The notes below the pieces were generated by a model that searched no databases, was not told where the DNA came from, and saw only the letters and a program-made list of their open reading frames with translations. From Siphonodentalium dalli (Eukaryota > Mollusca > Scaphopoda > Gadilida > Siphonodentaliidae), in NCBI GenBank assembly GCA_032622095.1, contig CP136069.1:167952394-168016393 (forward strand): 64,000 bases of DNA, written 5' to 3'. The position numbers were made by a program, and so were the translations under genes. This document shows, piece by piece, positions 55,083 to 64,000 of the stretch; position 1 is the first letter of the stretch, and each line of letters starts with the position of its first letter.

Positions 55083-56453
55083 TTGGAAAAAAATAAAAAA
55101 TTGAATAACAATATACTTCCATATTAAAATATGGAAGTATAATAAGGGAATCGCGCGAAATTGATTGGTATGTCGATATTATGGTTTATTGACATTTCTG
55201 TGTTCAGTTTGAACGTTCTGGTGTGACCTCCACCCATGCCTCGAAATTTGGTGACGTGGATAGAAAAGTCGCCATATCTCGGCCAATTTTTGAGATATCT
55301 TGCTAATTTTTGCGTCATTGTGTTCGTATTTGATGTCCCTATAATATTTACCAGGGTTTTGGTGAGGTATTGTGCCGATATTTTATAATGTAGGCCAATA
55401 TGTATGTTGTTCTGTTCATACTTTTCGAATATCTCTCGCCTCTATCGACATAATACGGCAAGTAGGTAATCGTTTAGAAGTACTAGAAATTCCCCATCGA
55501 ATGACATCAAACACGTGACGATTGGTTGAAGGAATTTAAATTCATAGTGCATTTTCTGTAAACTTGAAAAAAAGGAAGTGGCCACAATTTCTACATTTCT
55601 CAACCGATTCATAAAATTCACTCATAATGACACTCAGTACATCTTATAGATACTTCACAACAATTTTGGTTCAAATCAGCGACCAAAAACAATTGACAAA
55701 TTTTGACCCCCTCCCTAGTGCGGACAAATTTCATTGGACCTTGGTCAAAATTTCACCATTTCATCTTCTCTCTATAGATAAGACGCTCACATAAACCAAA
55801 TCCAGTTTATATGCGTCGTCTAGGAGGAGATAGAGTCAAAAGCACTTTCTCCTCAATTGATGTATGAATACAATGTTCGATGGTCTGTAACTTGGACATT
55901 TCTCAACCGATTTACAAAATTCTTTCAGGAGGATCATTGGTACGTCCTATAGATACACGACAGTAAAAATAGTTGAAATCATCGCAAAAAAAAAATTGCG
56001 AAAATTTTGCCCCCACCCAAACCCCAAAAATATAAGTCCGTCCCTGTTCAAAACTTTTTTTCGTATCAAGTTGCTAATGATTAACTGCATAGAAGATCTC
56101 AAATCTGGATACCTTGCATGCCATAGCCAGACACAGGATATGAAATAAATCGAGTTTTGCGAACCATGGGCGACAACTCTGTGGCGAAAGCGCGGACATA
56201 AATTGTAATGCATTCATCCAATAGGGCATAATGAGGTGTACATATGGTCCATATTTGGAGTCTCTGCTGCTCATACTTTTCGAGATCTAGCATCCCCATT
56301 TTTTCACAAAAGGGGAGATAACTCTGTAAATCAAGGGCGGACAATATCCTATATAGTCTATTGACCTAGAATTAGTATAGGTCTATATACGTACGAAATT
56401 CCAGATCTCTATATATTGTACTTCCAGAGATATAAGAGTTACAAATTTGCTAA

Positions 56454-56485
<32 letters not shown>

Positions 56486-57872
56486 TTGGAAAAAAATAAA
56501 AAATTGAATAACAATATACTTCCATATTAAAATATGGAAGTATAATAAGGGAATCGCGCGAAATTGATTGGTATGTCGATATTATGGTTTATTGACATTT
56601 CTGTGTTCAGTTTGAACGTTCTGGTGTGACCTCCACCCATGCCTCGAAATTTGGTGACGTGGATAGAAAAGTCGCCATATCTCGGCCAATTTTTGAGATA
56701 TCTTGCTAATTTTTGCGTCATTGTGTTCGTATTTGATGTCCCTATAATATTTACCAGGGTTTTGGTGAGGTATTGTGCCGATATTTTATAATGTAGGCCA
56801 ATATGTATGTTGTTCTGTTCATACTTTTCGAATATCTCTCGCCTCTATCGACATAATACGGCAAGTAGGTAATCGTTTAGAAGTACTAGAAATTCCCCAT
56901 CGAATGACATCAAACACGTGACGATTGGTTGAAGGAATTTAAATTCATAGTGCATTTTCTGTAAACTTGAAAAAAAGGAAGTGGCCACAATTTCTACATT
57001 TCTCAACCGATTCATAAAATTCACTCATAATGACACTCAGTACATCTTATAGATACTTCACAACAATTTTGGTTCAAATCAGCGACCAAAAACAATTGAC
57101 AAATTTTGACCCCCTCCCTAGTGCGGACAAATTTCATTGGACCTTGGTCAAAATTTCACCATTTCATCTTCTCTCTATAGATAAGACGCTCACATAAACC
57201 AAATCCAGTTTATATGCGTCGTCTAGGAGGAGATAGAGTCAAAAGCACTTTCTCCTCAATTGATGTATGAATACAATGTTCGATGGTCTGTAACTTGGAC
57301 ATTTCTCAACCGATTTACAAAATTCTTTCAGGAGGATCATTGGTACGTCCTATAGATACACGACAGTAAAAATAGTTGAAATCATCGCAAAAAAAAAATT
57401 GCGAAAATTTTGCCCCCACCCAAACCCCAAAAATATAAGTCCGTCCCTGTTCAAAACTTTTTTTCGTATCAAGTTGCTAATGATTAACTGCATAGAAGAT
57501 CTCAAATCTGGATACCTTGCATGCCATAGCCAGACACAGGATATGAAATAAATCGAGTTTTGCGAACCATGGGCGACAACTCTGTGGCGAAAGCGCGGAC
57601 ATAAATTGTAATGCATTCATCCAATAGGGCATAATGAGGTGTACATATGGTCCATATTTGGAGTCTCTGCTGCTCATACTTTTCGAGATCTAGCATCCCC
57701 ATTTTTTCACAAAAGGGGAGATAACTCTGTAAATCAAGGGCGGACAATATCCTATATAGTCTATTGACCTAGAATTAGTATAGGTCTATATACGTACGAA
57801 ATTCCAGATCTCTATATATTGTACTTCCAGAGATATAAGAGTTACAAATTTGCTAAGAATAATAATAATAAT
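46646..57872 (-). repeat. B-type satellite array, block 2 (8 monomers)
   Basis: Exactly 8.0 monomers of 1403 bp measured from AAT tract to AAT tract (equivalent points 46900, 48303, 49706 and on to 56721). It is in phase with block 1 once element 1 is removed. Only two single-base differences from the B consensus were noticed: G to C at 46840 and A to G at 53032. The last AAT tract is cut after five units by element 2. Confidence 0.92.
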
Positions 57873-59265
57873 AACTAGAATGAAACTGTAATTGCAAAGC
57901 AATTTCGATACTTCCATGTTCACCAATGACTGAAATTGTGTCACCTGATAGAGCGTCCATATCAGTATGGAGATACTGTAGCTCATAGTTGTTTCTTAAG
58001 CTCAAGGTCATACAAAATTCCATATTAGTGCATCGACTGGGTATGTTCAATGGCTATGCAGGTACGCAAAAGTCCCAACTCAATATATCAAGCCATTCTG
58101 GATTTCGTATAAAGAGCGTTCTTTTATTATTCGACCATAGTCAACTTGTAAACCGGAGGGCGACCCCTATCATGTTTCGTTGGTTCATAACAGATGTGCA
58201 TGCGCAAATAATGAAAAAAGTCCGAACCCGATATCTCAAGCCGTTTAGGAGGAGATACGTTAACAACAATAAAACAGATAAAGAGCGTTCTTTCCAAAGG
58301 TCAAGGTCAGACGAAATTCCTTATTGGTGCATCGACTGCGAATGCCCAATGGCTATGGAGGTACATAATTTTAAATCAATTGGCCAAGCCGTTTCAACGA
58401 TATAAGAAATCAAACATCGATTTAGCAGGTTTGCAAGTCATTCTAGAGGTCCGAAAACCCCATAAAAATCAGGTTTTTAAGCAGCCATAACTCGAGAAGT
58501 TTAAGTCCGATTTTAAAAATCTGAGCGGAGTAGTGGTCAGCGACAACTAAAGATTATGTCCAACAAATTTCATCAAAATATGCGCTAAAATAGTTTTGAG
58601 ATACATACCCTCACGCCCGCTCTCCCGAACCGGAAGTTATATCCGTTAACTATATATATCGTTCGATAGCGCAGAGTTTGCTGCACATAATGCAAAAAGT
58701 ATCAACTTAATATCTCAAGCCGTTCTATATTGCATATAAAGAGCGTTGTTTTATCCTTCGACCAGTAGCGAACTTTTAAACCGGAAGTGCGAACCCTATA
58801 ATTTTTCGGCGGTTCATAACACACATACATGCGCAAATAACGAAAAAATTCCGAACTCGATATCTCATGCCGTTTCGGAGGAGATATGTTCACAACAATA
58901 AAACAGATAGAGAGCGTTGTTTCCAAAGTTCAAGGTCACACGAAATTCACTATTTGTGCCTCGACTTCGTATACTCAATGGCTATGCAGATACCAAATTT
59001 AAAATCAATCGGTCAAGCCGTTTCGACGATATAAGAATTCAAACCTCGATTTCGCAAGTTACTTTTGTGTCGCGAAAAACCCCCAAAAATCAACAAAATG
59101 GCGATAACTCCGAAGGTCAAGGTCGGACGAAATTCTCAATGGTCCATTTTCAGAGAACTTTCAAAGTTATATACTAAAGCGGAAAACAGTAGGCGAATCG
59201 GTCCAGCCGTTCCGGAGATTAAGGCATGTTATCGGAAAAAGCCCAGAAGAATTAGAAATATAATA
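57873..59265 (-). mobile_element. Element 2, left copy (its right-hand palindrome is missing)
   Basis: CTAG at 57875-57878, hairpin at 57890-57904, inner repeat ATACTTCCATGTT at 57908-57920, then core repeats. It ends at AGAAGAATTAGAAATATAAT, where the other copy continues AGAAGAATTACAATATACTTCC into the palindrome. The 5' terminal palindrome (minus-strand sense) is therefore lost at the internal junction. The longest ORF (138 codons, plus strand at 57989) crosses core repeats. Shorter peptide look-alikes at 59696 and 58917 come from the homologous repeats and are interrupted, so no gene is called. Confidence 0.6.
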
Positions 59266-60700
59266 CTAGAATGAAACTGTAATTGCACAGCAATTTCGAT
59301 ACTTCCATGTTCGCCAATGGCGGAATTGTGTCACCTGATAAAGCGTCAGTTTTCAGGAGACACATATCAGTATGGTGATACTGTAGCTCATAGTAATACT
59401 CGGCAACCACAGAGTCTATCCACCAAATTCCATCAAAATCTGCACCAAAAACAATTTGATATACATACCCACACGCCCGTTCTCCCGAACCGGAAGTGAA
59501 ATCCGTTAACTATATCGTTCGAGAGCACAGAGTTTGCTGCACATCATGCACAAAGTCCCAACTCAATATCTCGAGCCGTTCCGGATTTCCCATAAAGAGC
59601 GTTGTTTTATCCTTCGACCAGTAGCGAACTTTTAAACCGGAAGTGCGAACCCTACCATTTTTCGGCGGTTCATAACACACATACATGCGCAAATCATGAA
59701 AAAAGTCCGAACTCGATATCTCAAGCCGTTTAGGAGGAGAGACGATAACAACAATAAAACCGATAAAGAGCGTTGTTTCCAAAGATCAAGGTCAGACGAA
59801 ATTCCTTATTTATGCATCGACAACAAATGCTCACCGGCTATGCAGATACAAAATTTCAAATCAATTGGCGAAGCCGTTTCTACGGTATAAGAAATCAAAT
59901 ATCGATTTTGCAATTTTGCAAGCCATTATAGGGGTCGGAAAACCCCATAAAAATTAGGTTTTTAAGCAGCCATAACTCGAGAAGTTTAGGACCGATTTTA
60001 AAAATTTGAGCGGAGTAGTAGTAAGCGACAACTAAAGATTATGTCCAATAAATTTCATCAAAATCTGGGCCAAATAGTTTTGAGATACATACTCACACGC
60101 CCGTTCTCTCGAACCGGAAGTGAAATCCGTTAACTATATATATCGTTCGAGAGCACAGAGTTTGCTGCACAACATGCAAAAAGTCCCAACTCAATATCTC
60201 AAGCCGTTCTGGATTGCCTATAAAGAGCGTTGTTTTATCCTTCGACCAGTAGCGAACTTTTAAACCGGAAGTGCGAACCCTATCATTTTTCGGCGGTTCA
60301 TAACAAACATACATGCGCAAATCATGAAAAAAGTCCGAACTCGATAGCTCAGGCCGTTTAGGAGGAGATACGATAACAACACTAAAACCGATAAAGAGCG
60401 TTGTTTCCAAAGGTCAAGGTCAGACAAAATTCCCTATTTATACATCGACTTTGTATACTCAATGGCTATACAGGTACCAAATTTCAAATCGATCGGTCCA
60501 GCCATTTCGACGATATAAGAATTCAAACATCGATTTTGCAAGTTACTTTTGTGTCGCGAAAACCTCCGAAATATCAACAAAATGGCGATAACTCCGAAGG
60601 TCAAGGTCGGACGAAATTCTCAATGGGCCATTTTCAGAGAACTTCCAAAGTTATATACTAAAGCCGAAACAGTAGGTGAATCCGTCCAGCCGTTCCGGAG
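58066..60700. repeat. ~625-bp core repeats made of ~150-bp subrepeats
   Basis: The phrase GCAAAAAGTCCCAACTCAAT and relatives starts at about 58066, 58692, 59548 and 60176, giving spacings of about 626, 856 and 628. The long interval contains the internal CTAG/hairpin junction. Within each, a second related phrase (AAAAAAGTCCGAACTCGATA) follows about 150 bp later, and both halves continue CTCAAGCCGTT and AAAGAGCGTTGTTT. Repeats of about 150 bp are typical in size for core repeats of Helentron-associated elements in bivalves (known for the family, not shown here). Confidence 0.65.
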
Positions 60701-60784
60701 ATTAAGACATGTTATTGGAATAAGAAGAAGAAGAATAAAAGCCAGAAGAATTACAATATACTTCCATGTTACACATGGAAGTAT
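59266..60784 (-). mobile_element. Element 2, right copy, complete at both ends
   Basis: CTAG at 59266-59269, ATGAAACTGT-type spacer, hairpin AATTGC-ACA-GCAATT (59281-59295), inner repeat at 59299-59311, two core repeats, a short GAA tract near 60722-60735, then the terminal palindrome at 60758-60784. Its first ~45 bp match the left copy almost exactly, including the hairpin stem, with one loop change (AAA to ACA). Confidence 0.6.
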
Positions 60785-60799
60785 AATAATAATAATAAT
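60758..60799 (-). other. Element 2 5' terminus and right target flank
   Basis: Palindrome with arms ATACTTCCATGT and ACATGGAAGTAT around TAC (60758-60784), then (AAT)5 (60785-60799) and B-type ATTGGAAAAAAATAAAAAATT. It is the same design as the ends at 1666, 7334 and 46645. Confidence 0.75.
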
Positions 60800-62171
60800 A
60801 TTGGAAAAAAATAAAAAATTGAATAACAATATACTTCCATATTAAAATATGGAAGTATAATAAGGGAATCGCGCGAAATTGATTGGTATGTCGATATTAT
60901 GGTTTATTGACATTTCTGTGTTCAGTTTGAACGTTCTGGTGTGACCTCCACCCATGCCTCGAAATTTGGTGACGTGGATAGAAAAGTCGCCATATCTCGG
61001 CCAATTTTTGAGATATCTTGCTAATTTTTGCGTCATTGTGTTCGTATTTGATGTCCCTATAATATTTACCAGGGTTTTGGTGAGGTATTGTGCCGATATT
61101 TTATAATGTAGGCCAATATGTATGTTGTTCTGTTCATACTTTTCGAATATCTCTCGCCTCTATCGACATAATACGGCAAGTAGGTAATCGTTTAGAAGTA
61201 CTAGAAATTCCCCATCGAATGACATCAAACACGTGACGATTGGTTGAAGGAATTTAAATTCATAGTGCATTTTCTGTAAACTTGAAAAAAAGGAAGTGGC
61301 CACAATTTCTACATTTCTCAACCGATTCATAAAATTCACTCATAATGACACTCAGTACATCTTATAGATACTTCACAACAATTTTGGTTCAAATCAGCGA
61401 CCAAAAACAATTGACAAATTTTGACCCCCTCCCTAGTGCGGACAAATTTCATTGGACCTTGGTCAAAATTTCACCATTTCATCTTCTCTCTATAGATAAG
61501 ACGCTCACATAAACCAAATCCAGTTTATATGCGTCGTCTAGGAGGAGATAGAGTCAAAAGCACTTTCTCCTCAATTGATGTATGAATACAATGTTCGATG
61601 GTCTGTAACTTGGACATTTCTCAACCGATTTACAAAATTCTTTCAGGAGGATCATTGGTACGTCCTATAGATACACGACAGTAAAAATAGTTGAAATCAT
61701 CGCAAAAAAAAAATTGCGAAAATTTTGCCCCCACCCAAACCCCAAAAATATAAGTCCGTCCCTGTTCAAAACTTTTTTTCGTATCAAGTTGCTAATGATT
61801 AACTGCATAGAAGATCTCAAATCTGGATACCTTGCATGCCATAGCCAGACACAGGATATGAAATAAATCGAGTTTTGCGAACCATGGGCGACAACTCTGT
61901 GGCGAAAGCGCGGACATAAATTGTAATGCATTCATCCAATAGGGCATAATGAGGTGTACATATGGTCCATATTTGGAGTCTCTGCTGCTCATACTTTTCG
62001 AGATCTAGCATCCCCATTTTTTCACAAAAGGGGAGATAACTCTGTAAATCAAGGGCGGACAATATCCTATATAGTCTATTGACCTAGAATTAGTATAGGT
62101 CTATATACGTACGAAATTCCAGATCTCTATATATTGTACTTCCAGAGATATAAGAGTTACAAATTTGCTAA

Positions 62172-62203
<32 letters not shown>

Positions 62204-63574
62204 TTGGAAAAAAATAAAAAATTGAATAACAATATACTTCCATATTAAAATATGGAAGTATAATAAGGGAATCGCGCGAAATTGATTGGTATGTCGATAT
62301 TATGGTTTATTGACATTTCTGTGTTCAGTTTGAACGTTCTGGTGTGACCTCCACCCATGCCTCGAAATTTGGTGACGTGGATAGAAAAGTCGCCATATCT
62401 CGGCCAATTTTTGAGATATCTTGCTAATTTTTGCGTCATTGTGTTCGTATTTGATGTCCCTATAATATTTACCAGGGTTTTGGTGAGGTATTGTGCCGAT
62501 ATTTTATAATGTAGGCCAATATGTATGTTGTTCTGTTCATACTTTTCGAATATCTCTCGCCTCTATCGACATAATACGGCAAGTAGGTAATCGTTTAGAA
62601 GTACTAGAAATTCCCCATCGAATGACATCAAACACGTGACGATTGGTTGAAGGAATTTAAATTCATAGTGCATTTTCTGTAAACTTGAAAAAAAGGAAGT
62701 GGCCACAATTTCTACATTTCTCAACCGATTCATAAAATTCACTCATAATGACACTCAGTACATCTTATAGATACTTCACAACAATTTTGGTTCAAATCAG
62801 CGACCAAAAACAATTGACAAATTTTGACCCCCTCCCTAGTGCGGACAAATTTCATTGGACCTTGGTCAAAATTTCACCATTTCATCTTCTCTCTATAGAT
62901 AAGACGCTCACATAAACCAAATCCAGTTTATATGCGTCGTCTAGGAGGAGATAGAGTCAAAAGCACTTTCTCCTCAATTGATGTATGAATACAATGTTCG
63001 ATGGTCTGTAACTTGGACATTTCTCAACCGATTTACAAAATTCTTTCAGGAGGATCATTGGTACGTCCTATAGATACACGACAGTAAAAATAGTTGAAAT
63101 CATCGCAAAAAAAAAATTGCGAAAATTTTGCCCCCACCCAAACCCCAAAAATATAAGTCCGTCCCTGTTCAAAACTTTTTTTCGTATCAAGTTGCTAATG
63201 ATTAACTGCATAGAAGATCTCAAATCTGGATACCTTGCATGCCATAGCCAGACACAGGATATGAAATAAATCGAGTTTTGCGAACCATGGGCGACAACTC
63301 TGTGGCGAAAGCGCGGACATAAATTGTAATGCATTCATCCAATAGGGCATAATGAGGTGTACATATGGTCCATATTTGGAGTCTCTGCTGCTCATACTTT
63401 TCGAGATCTAGCATCCCCATTTTTTCACAAAAGGGGAGATAACTCTGTAAATCAAGGGCGGACAATATCCTATATAGTCTATTGACCTAGAATTAGTATA
63501 GGTCTATATACGTACGAAATTCCAGATCTCTATATATTGTACTTCCAGAGATATAAGAGTTACAAATTTGCTAA

Positions 63575-63606
<32 letters not shown>

Positions 63607-64000
63607 TTGGAAAAAAATAAAAAATTGAATAACAATATACTTCCATATTAAAATATGGAAGTATAATAAGGGAATCGCGCGAAATTGATTGGTATGTCGA
63701 TATTATGGTTTATTGACATTTCTGTGTTCAGTTTGAACGTTCTGGTGTGACCTCCACCCATGCCTCGAAATTTGGTGACGTGGATAGAAAAGTCGCCATA
63801 TCTCGGCCAATTTTTGAGATATCTTGCTAATTTTTGCGTCATTGTGTTCGTATTTGATGTCCCTATAATATTTACCAGGGTTTTGGTGAGGTATTGTGCC
63901 GATATTTTATAATGTAGGCCAATATGTATGTTGTTCTGTTCATACTTTTCGAATATCTCTCGCCTCTATCGACATAATACGGCAAGTAGGTAATCGTTTA
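60785..64000 (-). repeat. B-type satellite array, block 3 (runs off the window)
   Basis: About 2.3 B monomers (equivalent points 61036, 62439 and 63842, spacing 1403), in phase with block 2 after removing element 2. No variant from the B consensus was noticed. Confidence 0.92.

Larger units (their letters stand above)
57873..60784 (-). mobile_element. Element 2: 2.9-kb Helentron-like tandem pair
   Basis: Insertion of 2912 bp into the (AAT)n tract of a B monomer, leaving (AAT)5 on each side, total 10. The left end is AACTAG, hairpin AATTGC-AAA-GCAATT and ATACTTCCATGTT; the right end is a palindrome with arms ATACTTCCATGT / ACATGGAAGTAT. On the minus strand this is a 5' end, core repeats, an inverted copy of the 5' end, a hairpin 11 nt before CTAG, then T. 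It differs from element 1 at the ATAT/ATGT position at both ends together. It contains two copies in tandem (57873-59265 and 59266-60784), each with two ~625-bp repeats. Phrases such as CTCAAGCCGTT, AAAGAGCGTTGTTT, AACCGGAAGTG and AAGGTCAAGGTC recur throughout. No helicase, nuclease or other protein is encoded. Confidence 0.65.

Noticed and set aside
57989-58405. 138-codon plus-strand ORF in element 2
   Set aside because: It lies across degenerate core repeats. Similar peptides from the other repeat copies are cut by stops and frameshifts, and no domain is recognisable.
1-64000. Prokaryotic features such as operons, ribosome-binding sites or terminators
   Set aside because: The AGGAGG-like word in each monomer (TAGGAGGAGATAG) is not placed before any ORF, and the stem-loops are parts of repeats. 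Everything points to eukaryotic repeat DNA.

Overview
No protein-coding gene, rRNA, tRNA or CRISPR array can be supported in this window. It is eukaryotic nuclear repeat DNA: AT-rich, with long satellite monomers, an (AAT)n microsatellite in every monomer, a 33-nt poly-T run, and only short ORFs that recur because the DNA recurs. The style fits a marine invertebrate genome (bivalve-like satellites linked to Helentron-type elements), but the species cannot be fixed from sequence alone.

Most of the window is one ~1.4-kb satellite family in three subfamilies. A-type monomers (~1.40 kb, 9 AAT) fill about 1-1666 and 4.1-7.33 kb. B-type monomers (1403 bp, 10 AAT) fill 1667 to about 3.7 kb, 7335-29782 (16 monomers), 46646-57872 (8 monomers) and 60785-64000. 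C-type monomers (1394 bp, 7 AAT) fill 32042-46645 (about 10.5 monomers). Copies within B and C look almost identical base for base. Each monomer ends in a perfect palindrome with 13-bp arms (ATACTTCCATATT).

The main observation is that the B array is interrupted by two large insertions, both placed inside the (AAT)n tract of a B monomer and both leaving the array in perfect phase. Element 1 spans 29783-46645 (16.9 kb) and element 2 spans 57873-60784 (2.9 kb). Both have the same ends. On the left is CTAG, then a short perfect hairpin, then ATACTTCCATRT. On the right is a palindrome whose arms match that element's own left copy (ATAT in element 1, ATGT in element 2). Read on the minus strand this is a rolling-circle transposon layout: a 5' terminal sequence, its inverted copy just upstream of a 3' hairpin, and a CTAG 3' end next to T. 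It resembles Helitron2/Helentron asymmetric terminal inverted repeats. Neither element encodes a Rep/helicase, so both would be non-autonomous.

Element 1 carries the whole C-type satellite array as cargo, plus a 2.26-kb non-satellite segment next to its 3' end. Element 2 is a head-to-tail pair of ~1.4-1.5-kb copies built from ~625-bp and ~150-bp degenerate core repeats. Two A-to-B junctions (1639-1681 and 7308-7349) show the same right-end signature, so an A-type array probably also arrived as such an element and was then duplicated by unequal crossover. The picture is of satellite arrays nested in satellite arrays, moved as cargo of non-autonomous Helentron-like elements that enter (AAT)n tracts. 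No insertion event is observed directly; this is inferred from junctions and phase.
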